Positions 1-7,396 of a DNA stretch of 64,000 nucleotides are shown here, piece after piece. Positions within the stretch are counted from its first letter, which is position 1; the number at the start of each line of letters is the position of its first letter. The notes beneath the pieces are model-generated. The model had not been told where the DNA came from. It made no database searches and saw nothing but the letters and a program-made list of their open reading frames with translations. This DNA is from Crocinitomicaceae bacterium (lineage in GTDB: Bacteria > Bacteroidota > Bacteroidia > Flavobacteriales_D > Crocinitomicaceae): positions 62,001-126,000 of the forward strand of contig JAIPCC010000001.1 of the NCBI GenBank assembly GCA_021738405.1. The letters are read 5' to 3'. The translations under genes were made by a program, and so were the position numbers.

Positions 1-410
1 GCGTGCAGAAGTATGGAAGTAGCAACGTAATTGGTGCATATATTCCAAACAGGGCTACCAATGTTTTTTTAGATTCTGAAACCTGCATTGTACAAATGTT
101 GGGAGCTAATGAATTAAAAACCTCTAAACAAGGAATGAGCAAACCCATACAAATTAAAATACGCACTCCACAAGGCAACTATGATAATAATGGGTTGAAT
201 GATATGATTTTTCATGATTTGAGCTACATCACACAGCAGATATTTTCATTCACGTATTTGTCATGGAGAAGTTTTTTGCCGGGTGAAGAACCCGCTACTA
301 TGAAATATTCAAACCTTATTTCACGGTTACTTGGCAAGATGAGAAGTATTCCTGGTTGGGATGCAGATAACTTAAACTATGGATTAAAAAGAAAAAAATG
401 GTTTCTTTAG
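1..410 (+). CDS. Prokaryotic Argonaute-like protein, C-terminal PIWI fragment (5' partial)
   Basis: Only the last 135 or so residues are in the window; the reading frame is open to base 1, so the true start lies outside. The visible part has the order expected at the end of a PIWI (RNase H-like) domain: a segment KTSKQGMSKPIQIKI resembling the G-x-PkPl strand of Argonautes, then a helix leading into SWRSFLPGEEPATMKYSNLI, which matches the prokaryotic Argonaute end pattern SWrsf..P.tikYs.lia. Argonautes use short nucleic-acid guides to recognise invading DNA or RNA. Whether this one keeps its catalytic residues, and whether it is a long or short type, cannot be seen. Its stop overlaps the next gene by 13 nt, so the two are probably translated together. 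The family call rests on motif reading only. Confidence 0.72.
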   Translation, partial: VQKYGSSNVIGAYIPNRATNVFLDSETCIVQMLGANELKTSKQGMSKPIQIKIRTPQGNYDNNGLNDMIFHDLSYITQQIFSFTYLSWRSFLPGEEPATMKYSNLISRLLGKMRSIPGWDADNLNYGLKRKKWFL

Positions 411-1306
411 AGAGAAAAATTAATTACTTGAATAGGATTGGCGAAAGCCCTAAACTATCAGCAGTAAATCAATTACTGAATGGGCTATCTATAGCTCAAC
501 CAAGCGAGAATGATTTGAGTGAAACCGATGAAATTTATTTTGGAATTATTTCAGCGATCCAAGCCAACAACAAATCAGAATTTGAAAAATACTATAGTAA
601 AAAGAGCAAGAGCAATCCAAGCAAAGATTCTCCTGCACCGTTTGTAAATGATGATTTTCTAATTTTCTCCATTATCCTTGGTGTTTCAAAATTTAGCATT
701 GACAAAGTTTGGATTAAAAATATCGTTTCCATTAGGAGCAAAAATTCAATCACTACTACTTTAGAAAATCTTTTAGTAGAGAACTACTACAGCACTAGCA
801 ACATACATGAAATAGTATTTATGTATTTTCAACAAATCAACCAAAGCCTTATTACGAATGATTTTCTTAATACCACTTTCAATAGAATAAATGAGAACAC
901 TGCATTGTTTGATAGCAAAAGTGATTTTCAAATATTATGTGCTATCCACGCGTACAATTCAATATTGCAACTCAAAGAAGCACCCTCTGGAAGTGAACAA
1001 CAACTATTGAAATTATTTGATGAAAGCTTTGTTAAAAAAATGAAAGTGCTATCGTGGTTATTGCAATTGGGATTTTTGTTTGGCCTTTGCTATGGGATGC
1101 TCCAGTTACCTTTGTACTCTCCTGAGGTAATTAAAAAAATTGAAGACTACGGGTATATTTTTAACCTAATTGGTGCTTTAGGGATTACATTATTAGGTAA
1201 TCAGTTGAACATTATAAAGATAAAGACACATGAGTTGACAATGAGATTGTTTGGTTATCCAAAAGGACTTATTAAAATAAATAAAGATAGAAATCATGGC
1301 ATATAA
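398..1306 (+). CDS. Unknown protein with two C-terminal membrane helices, coupled to the Argonaute-like gene
   Basis: This 302-residue protein was not recognised. Residues 1-210 look soluble, mostly helical and rich in Asn, Ser and Lys. Two hydrophobic helices follow at about 217-237 and 251-269, and then a short basic tail. The start ATG lies 13 nt inside the Argonaute-like gene, and the stop lies 11 nt inside the downstream Fic gene, so the three genes form one translationally coupled chain. Some catalytically inactive long Argonautes are known to work with membrane-protein partners that damage the cell membrane after target recognition. By position and topology this protein could be such an effector, but no sequence motif proves it. 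It could also be a passenger gene of a defence island. Confidence 0.6.
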   Translation: MVSLERKINYLNRIGESPKLSAVNQLLNGLSIAQPSENDLSETDEIYFGIISAIQANNKSEFEKYYSKKSKSNPSKDSPAPFVNDDFLIFSIILGVSKFSIDKVWIKNIVSIRSKNSITTTLENLLVENYYSTSNIHEIVFMYFQQINQSLITNDFLNTTFNRINENTALFDSKSDFQILCAIHAYNSILQLKEAPSGSEQQLLKLFDESFVKKMKVLSWLLQLGFLFGLCYGMLQLPLYSPEVIKKIEDYGYIFNLIGALGITLLGNQLNIIKIKTHELTMRLFGYPKGLIKINKDRNHGI

Positions 1307-2372
1307 AATACCCCAACTCCCATTGCTTATGGATTTAGAATCCAAAGCAATACTTAAAAAAACGGCAGCAGCACGTAGTGCCTTGGCAGAAATGAAAGGA
1401 GCTGCCATGAGTATTCCGAATGAAAGTATTTTAATAAGTACACTTTCCTTGCAGGAGGCCAAAGACAGTTCTGCTATTGAAAATATCATCACTACTCATG
1501 ATGAATTGTATCAGGGCGATTATTTGAAAAAAGAGTTTAAATCCATTGCGTCTAAAGAAGTACATAACTATGCAGAGGCCTTGCGTTGGGGTTTTGAAAC
1601 CGTAAGGCAAAAAGGAATTTTAATAAACAACCACATCATTCAAATGCAGGCAACGCTTGAAGAAAATGATGCAGGATTTAGAAAAGTACCTGGCACAGAA
1701 TTGAAGAATGAGCAAACAGGTGAAATCGTTTATACTCCACCCCAAACACATGATGAAGTGGTATCATTCATGAGCAACTTAGAGCAGTTTATGAATGACA
1801 ATACATTGTGCGATTGGGACCCATTGTTAAAGATGGCTATCATCCATCATCAGTTTGAGAGCATCCACCCTTTTTATGACGGAAATGGAAGAACAGGTAG
1901 GATTATAAATATTCTCTATCTGGTAAAGGAAGGCTTATTGAATTTGCCAATTCTGTATTTGAGCCGCTACATTAACCAAAACAAAGGTGATTATTACCGC
2001 TTGCTGCAAAAAGTTCGAACCGAAAATGCATGGGAAGAATGGGTGCTGTATATTTTAGATGGTGTAGAACAAACCTCCTTGCAAACCATTAAAATAATTG
2101 AAGGCATCAAAAACCTGATGCTGAAGCATAAGAAGAAAATTAGAGAGAATACCAAGTTTTATAGTCAGGATTTAATTAACAACCTGTTCAAGCACCCTTA
2201 CACTAAAATTGATTTCATTATGAAAGATTTGGATGTAAGTCGTTTGACCGCTACTAAGTATTTAGAAGAACTTGCGCAAATTGGAATTGTGCATAAAGTG
2301 AAGTTAGGTAGGGATAATTATTACATCAATACTGACTTATATACCCTGTTGTCGAACGTGAATCAAATATAA
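1296..2372 (+). CDS. Fic family protein (AMP-transferase fold) with C-terminal winged HTH
   Basis: The 358-residue protein has the complete Fic active-site motif HPFYDGNGRTGR at residues 191-202 (catalytic His191), so it should transfer AMP from ATP to a protein hydroxyl. An N-terminal inhibitory motif of the S-x-x-x-E-N type (Ser58, Glu62, Asn63) places it among self-inhibited Fic proteins with the inhibitory helix before the Fic core. Residues 285-350 form a likely winged helix-turn-helix, suggesting DNA binding or autoregulation. Its start overlaps the membrane-protein gene by 11 nt. Free-standing Fic-HTH proteins are common in Bacteroidota type I restriction loci, where they often sit beside hsdR; their job there is not settled. 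The target protein is unknown. Confidence 0.9.
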   Translation: MAYKIPQLPLLMDLESKAILKKTAAARSALAEMKGAAMSIPNESILISTLSLQEAKDSSAIENIITTHDELYQGDYLKKEFKSIASKEVHNYAEALRWGFETVRQKGILINNHIIQMQATLEENDAGFRKVPGTELKNEQTGEIVYTPPQTHDEVVSFMSNLEQFMNDNTLCDWDPLLKMAIIHHQFESIHPFYDGNGRTGRIINILYLVKEGLLNLPILYLSRYINQNKGDYYRLLQKVRTENAWEEWVLYILDGVEQTSLQTIKIIEGIKNLMLKHKKKIRENTKFYSQDLINNLFKHPYTKIDFIMKDLDVSRLTATKYLEELAQIGIVHKVKLGRDNYYINTDLYTLLSNVNQI

Positions 2373-2404
2373 CATGTATAGAAAATCGACATTTCCTATA
2401 CATG
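2373..2404. promoter_or_regulatory. 32-bp dyad, copy 1 (13-N6-13)
   Basis: The two arms, CATGTATAGAAAA and TTTCCTATACATG, are separated by six bases. The perfect part of the stem extends outward to 2367-2381 paired with 2396-2410 (15 bp) and overlaps the Fic stop codon. No T-run follows, so a terminator is unlikely. The same dyad recurs at 2533-2564 with one arm difference, which points to a protein-binding site, possibly for the HTH of the Fic protein. Confidence 0.7.
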
Positions 2405-2463
2405 TTATATAGATATGCATAGTGTGAATTATATAAGTAGGCATTCTACAAATTGAAATAAAA

Positions 2464-2477
2464 GGTGATATATCACC
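2464..2477. promoter_or_regulatory. Perfect 14-bp palindrome between fic and hsdR
   Basis: GGTGATATATCACC is a perfect palindrome midway between the two 32-bp dyads in the fic-hsdR gap. Its symmetry suggests a dimeric DNA-binding protein site. No binding protein can be named from sequence alone. Confidence 0.4.
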
Positions 2478-2532
2478 GGAAAAACAGATTTATGTAAAGA
2501 AAAAGTGCAAAAACTACGCATGACTAATACAT

Positions 2533-2564
2533 CATGTATAGAAAACCATACTTTTCTATACATG
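2533..2564. promoter_or_regulatory. 32-bp dyad, copy 2 (13-N6-13), in front of hsdR
   Basis: CATGTATAGAAAA, six bases and TTTTCTATACATG form a perfect dyad that ends 23 nt before the hsdR start codon. Copy 1 lies exactly 160 bp upstream with identical spacing. The position fits an operator controlling hsdR. A possible upstream ATG at 2534 lies inside the dyad, which argues against it being the true hsdR start. Confidence 0.7.
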
Positions 2565-2587
2565 ACATCAATCGAAAAAAAAAAGTA

Positions 2588-5500
2588 ATGGACACACCAA
2601 GTTTTAAAGAAGACCATATCAGCCAGATTCCTGCATTGCAAATGCTGGTGAATTTGGGTTATACCTATTTATGTCCGGCAGAAGCCGACAGACAAAGAGG
2701 AGGAAAAACCACTAATGTATTACTAGAAGATGTACTGCGTAAACAGCTGAAGGAAATTAATTCAGAAAAAACGATAAGTTCAACAAAATCAACTTATATA
2801 AGCGATGCAAATATTGAAAATGGAATTCAGATTTTAAAAAATCTGCCCATGAACGAAGGCTACATTGCAGCTAGCGAAAAAGCATATAACCTACTCACTT
2901 TAGGTCAGGCATTAGAACAAAGTGTAGATGGTGACAAAAAGAGTTTTACCATGCAATACATTGATTGGAAAAATATCAAAAACAATGTATTTCATGTAAG
3001 CGAAGAATATAGCGTGATGAGAAGCACCAGCAAAGAACATTACCGTCCCGATTTGGTATTGTTTGTCAATGGAATTCCACTTTGCATCATTGAATGCAAA
3101 CGTCCTGATATGAAAGAGCCGCTGAAACAGGCTATCAGTCAGCATTTGCGTAACCAACAAGAAGATGGTATTCGTAGTTTGTATGTATATTCTCAGCTCA
3201 CAATGAGTATTGCCACACAAGAAGCGGCATACGCTACTAATGCCACACCAGAAAAATTTTGGGCTAAATGGAACGAAAAATTCAGCAGTGATGATGAAGA
3301 AAGAAACTATAATAACAAATTACTGGAACTCAAAAATCATTCACTTACTTTAGCTGTAAAAGAACAGTTATTTTCTGATCGTTTCAAATATGTTCGTCAA
3401 TATTTTGATGCATTAGAACAAGAGGAAATTTTGCCAACCGAACAGGATAATTATTTGTATGGATTGTGCTCTCCTGAAAGATTAATGGATATTGTATTCA
3501 ATTTTGTTTTGTTCGATAATGGAGAAAAGAAAGTTGCCCGCTATCAGCAGTTTTTTGCAATCAAAAAATCCATGCAACGCATTAAGCAAATTGAAAATGG
3601 AAAACGTAAAGGTGGGGTAATCTGGCACACACAAGGAAGCGGGAAATCATTAACGATGGTTATGTTGGCACAAGCCATTGCCATGGAACCAAGCATTCGT
3701 AATCCAAAGATTGTATTAGTAACTGATAGAACTGATTTAGACAATCAAATTACCGGCACATTTAGAAAGTGTGGTAGGTTTGTAGAAAATGCAACCACAG
3801 GACAACGCTTGGTAGAATTACTGGAAAACAAAGGTGATGCAGTTGTAACTACTATCATCAACAAGTTTGTGGCAGCCGTAAAAAAAATAAACAAACCATT
3901 AGAAAGCCACGACATTTTTGTGTTGGTGGATGAAGGACACCGAACGCAACATGGCACATTTAACATTGATATGCAAAAGACTTTGCCGAATGCTTGTTTT
4001 ATTGCCATGACGGGAACACCGTTATTCAAGAAAGATAAAAGTACCGCAGAGAAATTTGGTGGAATGATTGACGCTTACACAGTAGACCAAGCTGTAAAAG
4101 ACCATGCTGTTGTTCCGTTACTTTATGAAGGAAGATTGGCATTGCAAAATGTAAATGCTAGTCCCATTGATACTTTTTTTGGGATGGTTTCAGAACCATT
4201 AACAGAATACCAAAAAGCAGACATAAAAAAGAAGTTTGCCCGAAACGATCATTTGAATTCGGCCGAACAAAAAATGCGGATGATTGCCTGGGACATTAGC
4301 TATCATTTCCGTGACAACTGGCAAGGCAAAACACCATTCAAAGGTCAGTTGGTTTGTGATAAAAAAGTAAACGCAATCAAATACAAAGAGTATTTGGATG
4401 AAATTGGTATTGTAAGCAGTGCAGTTTTGATTTCGTCAATTGATGAAAGAGAAGGCGAAGAAAGTGCTTATGAAAAATCTACAGAAAAGGAAAATCAGTT
4501 TTGGAAAAAAATGATGGATGAACATGGCAATTCAAAAAGCTATGAAAAGAACATTATTAGTCGATTTAAAAATCAGAATGACCCAGAAATTATTATTGTA
4601 GTAGACAAATTACTAACGGGATTTGATGAACCCAAAAACACCGTTCTATATCTCACAAGGAATTTACAAAGCCATAAATTATTGCAAGCTATTGCAAGAG
4701 TAAATCGCATTTATCCCGACAAAGAATTTGGCTACATCATTGATTATTATGGTGTAATTGAAAATTTGGATGATGCTTTGCAGTTGTATTCTTCTTTTGA
4801 AGATTTTGATGATGAAGATTTGGCAGGAACGTTGACCAACATTTCAGATGAAATAAAAAAACTACCGCAAAAGCATTCAGACCTTTGGGATATATTTAAA
4901 ACCATTGCCAACAAACGTGATGCGGAGGCGTATCAGCAATTATTAAAAGATGAAGCAATACGAGTATTGTTTTACGATAAACTAGCTGTATTTGCCAAAA
5001 AATTCAAATTAGCCTTATCTTCTATTCAATTTCATAAAGAGGTAGAAGCAAAGGTAATCGACCGCTACAAAGAAGATTTGACAATGTTTTTGAAATTACG
5101 TTTGGCAGTTGTTGAAAGATACAGCGATGTAATTGATTACAAGCAATACGAAGGCCAAATTCAAAAACTGATAGACACTCACATAACCACCGAGAAAATT
5201 GAAACAATTGTAGAGCTAGTCAATATTTTCGATAAAAATAAATTTCAACAAGAGGTTGAAAACACGGTAGGTAAAGCAGCTAAAGCAGACAAGATTGCTA
5301 GTAGAACAGCGAAGCATATTACCGAGAAAATGGATGAAGATCCAGCCTTTTATAAGAAGTTCTCACAACTTCTCAAGGAGACCATTGCAGATTATGAAGC
5401 AAAAAGAATTTCAGAAGCACAGTATTTATCAAAAGTTCAGGATATCATGGACAATGTTCTAACTAGAACAGACAATGACGTTCCGGATTTATTAGCAGGT

Positions 5501-5818
5501 AAAGATGAGGCAAAGGCCTTTTATGGAATTTCAAAGGAATTACTTACTGCGAAAATTCAAGATGAAATAGTACTTAAGGAAGTCTCTGCACAAACAGCAT
5601 TAAATATTGACGAACTAATTAGAAAATCTGTACTTGATAATAACAAGCCTGTTGTTGATTGGCAAAATAAATCCAATATAACTGGAAAGCTTTTAATTGA
5701 AATTGGAGATTATTTAATTGATGAAGTACGTGACAAATATAGTATTGACCTATCATTTGGAGAAATGGACAAACTTGCAGAAGATTGTATCGAAGTCGCA
5801 AAAATACGATACAAATGA
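2588..5818 (+). CDS. hsdR: Type I restriction enzyme, restriction/translocation subunit R
   Basis: The 1,076-residue protein is the ATP-driven DNA translocase and nuclease subunit of a type I restriction system. The N-terminal nuclease domain has Asp155 and the Glu169-Cys-Lys171 pair of the PD-ExK fold. The helicase motor has Walker A GSGKS at 350-354, Walker B/DEAD-type DEGH at 448-451, a TGTP segment and a QAIARVNR motif VI. The start at 2588 was chosen because the upstream ATG at 2534 lies within a dyad and the family sequence begins naturally after 2588. The last four bases overlap the next gene (ATGA). No modification (M) or specificity (S) gene is in the window; they probably lie upstream of base 1, otherwise the restriction subunit would be orphaned. 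Confidence 0.95.
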   Translation: MDTPSFKEDHISQIPALQMLVNLGYTYLCPAEADRQRGGKTTNVLLEDVLRKQLKEINSEKTISSTKSTYISDANIENGIQILKNLPMNEGYIAASEKAYNLLTLGQALEQSVDGDKKSFTMQYIDWKNIKNNVFHVSEEYSVMRSTSKEHYRPDLVLFVNGIPLCIIECKRPDMKEPLKQAISQHLRNQQEDGIRSLYVYSQLTMSIATQEAAYATNATPEKFWAKWNEKFSSDDEERNYNNKLLELKNHSLTLAVKEQLFSDRFKYVRQYFDALEQEEILPTEQDNYLYGLCSPERLMDIVFNFVLFDNGEKKVARYQQFFAIKKSMQRIKQIENGKRKGGVIWHTQGSGKSLTMVMLAQAIAMEPSIRNPKIVLVTDRTDLDNQITGTFRKCGRFVENATTGQRLVELLENKGDAVVTTIINKFVAAVKKINKPLESHDIFVLVDEGHRTQHGTFNIDMQKTLPNACFIAMTGTPLFKKDKSTAEKFGGMIDAYTVDQAVKDHAVVPLLYEGRLALQNVNASPIDTFFGMVSEPLTEYQKADIKKKFARNDHLNSAEQKMRMIAWDISYHFRDNWQGKTPFKGQLVCDKKVNAIKYKEYLDEIGIVSSAVLISSIDEREGEESAYEKSTEKENQFWKKMMDEHGNSKSYEKNIISRFKNQNDPEIIIVVDKLLTGFDEPKNTVLYLTRNLQSHKLLQAIARVNRIYPDKEFGYIIDYYGVIENLDDALQLYSSFEDFDDEDLAGTLTNISDEIKKLPQKHSDLWDIFKTIANKRDAEAYQQLLKDEAIRVLFYDKLAVFAKKFKLALSSIQFHKEVEAKVIDRYKEDLTMFLKLRLAVVERYSDVIDYKQYEGQIQKLIDTHITTEKIETIVELVNIFDKNKFQQEVENTVGKAAKADKIASRTAKHITEKMDEDPAFYKKFSQLLKETIADYEAKRISEAQYLSKVQDIMDNVLTRTDNDVPDLLAGKDEAKAFYGISKELLTAKIQDEIVLKEVSAQTALNIDELIRKSVLDNNKPVVDWQNKSNITGKLLIEIGDYLIDEVRDKYSIDLSFGEMDKLAEDCIEVAKIRYK

Positions 5819-6513
5819 GCAAGCGAACATTTCTATTTGGGTCGACAGAAATTGAATATACACTTCAGTATTCAGAGAGGAAAACTTTAGGAATTACAGT
5901 TACGCCAGAAATGGAAGTAATTGTTACGGCACCCTTAGGAACTGAAATTCACAAAATTGAACCGAAGCTCATTAAACGAGCTCCATGGATAATTCGACAC
6001 TTGAGTTACTTTTTGTCTTTTCATCCAAAAACACCAAAAAGAAAATATGTCAATGGGGAAACTCACTTATATTTGGGGCGACAGTATTTATTAAAAGTAA
6101 ATCTGGAGCTAGAAGAATCGGTTAAACTGAAAGGGAAACATATTATTGTTTCTACAAAAAAATCTACCAATGTAAAGCTCTTACTTGAAAACTGGTATCA
6201 TCAGCAAGCTAAAAATAAATTACATACGATTGCCCAACCATTAATTGATAAATTTAAAAAATACAAAGTTGCACCTTCCAATATAGAACTTCGTTCAATG
6301 CCCAAACGATGGGGAAGCTGTACCGCTAAAGGTAAAATCATATTAAATCCTGAATTAATAAAAGCTCCAAAAGGCTCAATCGAATATGTAATCACACATG
6401 AACTTTGCCATTTAATTCATCATGACCACACACACAAATTCTTTGAATTACAATCAAAGGAAATGAGGGATTGGGGAAAATGGAAGTTGAAATTAGAATC
6501 CTTGTTAGCATAA
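5815..6513 (+). CDS. YgjP-like (DUF45) zinc metallopeptidase
   Basis: The 232-residue protein has the gluzincin motif HELCHLIHH followed by DHTHKFF near the C-terminus, and the family-typical RWGSC stretch before it, so it belongs to the YgjP/DUF45 group of SprT-like metallopeptidases. The two His of HExxH bind zinc and Glu is catalytic. The ATG overlaps the hsdR stop as ATGA, showing translational coupling. DUF45 genes are frequent companions of type I restriction genes, but their role there is unknown; processing of a restriction subunit or of phage proteins is speculation. Confidence 0.9.
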   Translation: MSKRTFLFGSTEIEYTLQYSERKTLGITVTPEMEVIVTAPLGTEIHKIEPKLIKRAPWIIRHLSYFLSFHPKTPKRKYVNGETHLYLGRQYLLKVNLELEESVKLKGKHIIVSTKKSTNVKLLLENWYHQQAKNKLHTIAQPLIDKFKKYKVAPSNIELRSMPKRWGSCTAKGKIILNPELIKAPKGSIEYVITHELCHLIHHDHTHKFFELQSKEMRDWGKWKLKLESLLA

Positions 6514-6534
6514 AAAAAAATATTATTCATTTTC

Positions 6535-6559
6535 AACTGTTGCATTTTTTGCAACAGTT
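6535..6559. repeat. Inverted repeat 10-N5-10 behind the metallopeptidase gene
   Basis: AACTGTTGCA, five T and TGCAACAGTT form a perfect 10-bp stem 22 nt after the YgjP-like stop codon. It could stabilise the 3' end of the hsdR transcript. Its TTGCATTTTTTGCAA core resembles the second hairpin of the 56-bp element at 6635-6690. Confidence 0.65.
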
Positions 6560-6634
6560 CATACTCCTCACTCCTAATTTTTATTAATTTCAAGTTGTTC
6601 CATTTTGGAACAGGTAACTTTTAAATTTTAAATT

Positions 6635-6690
6635 GGAATATGCACAATCTGCATATTTCAAAATTGAGTTGTTGTATTTTTTGCAACTAC
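6635..6690 (+). repeat. 56-bp two-hairpin direct repeat, copy A
   Basis: Hairpin 1 pairs GGAATATGCA with TGCATATTTC around the loop CAATC. After an AAAATTGA linker, hairpin 2 pairs GTTG with CAAC around a T-rich loop and ends in CAACTAC. Copy B at 6971-7026 has the same length and almost identical stems, while the loops differ. Confidence 0.75.
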
Positions 6691-6767
6691 TGGTCTACTC
6701 CAATCTCGTTAATTTTGGCAACCCAAGGAAGAATTTAGTATGAGTGCTAGTATAATTGGTATAAATA

Positions 6768-6794
6768 CAACTACCGAGGAATTTTCGGTAGTTG
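6768..6794. repeat. Inverted repeat 10-N7-10
   Basis: CAACTACCGA and TCGGTAGTTG form a perfect 10-bp stem with a 7-nt loop. The outer CAACTAC word is shared with the ends of both 56-bp elements. Confidence 0.6.
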
Positions 6795-6888
6795 AGTAAA
6801 AGGTTACTTAATATCACTGTTTCCAAAATGGAAATAATCAGAGACGCCGAAATTTCGCCAAAATTGCAAACTGTAGAAAAAGAGAGAA

Positions 6889-6929
6889 TTTTTGCGAAAA
6901 GTAGTGAAATCCGCTACTTTTCGCAAAAA
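6889..6929. repeat. Inverted repeat 16-N9-16
   Basis: TTTTTGCGAAAAGTAG and CTACTTTTCGCAAAAA form a perfect 16-bp stem with a 9-nt loop, the longest in this patch. Both strands read T-run, stem, A-run, the opposite of an intrinsic terminator, so a DNA-binding or structural role is more likely. Confidence 0.7.
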
Positions 6930-6970
6930 AATACTCTTGCATTCAATCTTCTTTAATTTTTAGAATAATA

Positions 6971-7026
6971 GGAATATGCAGAAAATGCATATTCCAAAAT
7001 CGAGTTGTTGCAAAAAATGCAACTAC
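6971..7026 (+). repeat. 56-bp two-hairpin direct repeat, copy B
   Basis: GGAATATGCA, GAAAA, TGCATATTCC is now a perfect 10-bp stem. The linker AAAATCGA differs from copy A by one base, and the second hairpin pairs GTTG with CAAC around an A-rich loop that is close to the reverse complement of the copy A loop. It ends four bases before the stop of the HTH gene. Confidence 0.75.
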
Positions 7027-7030
7027 TCGT

Positions 7031-7396
7031 TCACACAATTTCATTTAACTCATTTATTTTTTGAGCCATCCACCAAATATCTTCCTGGTAAGTTCTGATT
7101 GGTTTAACTTCAGGAATGCGTAACAAACTATTCACCTGTGTAACTGAAAAATAATTTCTTTTATTAATTCGAGTGGGACAGAGTTTCCCGGCTTTAATAT
7201 AATTATCTATGCTGCGACGGCTTAATCGTAGCATTTGCATCACGTCATAGGTATCTACCCATTTGCTTGTGAAATCATCAACCGGATTTTTCAGACTTTT
7301 TATTTCGGATTGCAAATGTTGGAGCATAGATTTCATTTCCATGAATTGTTCCAAAAGCATTTCATTTGTGATTTTGATCTTAGTATTTACATTCAT
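7031..7396 (-). CDS. Helix-turn-helix DNA-binding protein of the mobile-element (HTH_17-like) type
   Basis: The 121-residue protein has a probable N-terminal coiled coil (about residues 10-40, rich in Met, Leu, Glu and Lys) and then a MerR/excisionase-like helix-turn-helix at about 48-90, with the pattern DVMQMLRLSRRSIDNYIKAGKL. Such small HTH proteins are typical of Bacteroidota integrative elements and genomic islands, where they act as regulators or excisionase-like factors. Its base composition matches the AT-rich island to its left rather than the chromosome to its right. No integrase is visible in the window. Confidence 0.7.
   Translation of the reverse strand: MNVNTKIKITNEMLLEQFMEMKSMLQHLQSEIKSLKNPVDDFTSKWVDTYDVMQMLRLSRRSIDNYIKAGKLCPTRINKRNYFSVTQVNSLLRIPEVKPIRTYQEDIWWMAQKINELNEIV

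Larger units (their letters stand above)
6514..7030. other. Non-coding, hairpin-rich patch of the island
   Basis: This 517-bp AT-rich gap holds no credible gene. It contains at least seven separate inverted repeats: 6535-6559, about 6597-6612, 6635-6659, 6668-6690, 6768-6794, 6889-6929 and the pair at 6971-7026. Several share GTTGnnnnCAAC or CAACTAC words. A 56-bp element occurs twice in direct orientation (6635-6690 and 6971-7026). None of the hairpins is followed by a clear T-run, so simple terminators do not explain the patch. Confidence 0.7.

Noticed and set aside
1193-1492. Antisense frame across the membrane-protein/Fic junction
   Set aside because: It is fully inside two well-supported genes, has no family features and no promoter box.
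2373-2564. Tyrosine-recombinase crossover sites (13-N6-13 resembles dif/loxP layouts)
   Set aside because: The two central six-base spacers are different (TCGACA and CCATAC), so strand exchange between them would fail, and no recombinase gene is near. An operator pair is simpler.
2534-2587. Upstream ATG start for hsdR adding 18 residues
   Set aside because: It lies inside the 32-bp dyad and the added residues are unlike the family N-terminus; ATG at 2588 follows an A-rich stretch typical of Bacteroidota starts.
6889-6929. Intrinsic terminator
   Set aside because: T-runs precede and A-runs follow the stem on both strands, the opposite polarity to a terminator.
6514-7030. CRISPR array or integron attC array
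   Set aside because: The repeats are not regularly spaced, are hairpins of differing sequence, and no cas gene, integrase or attC core (RYYYAAC/GTTRRRY pairs) is evident.
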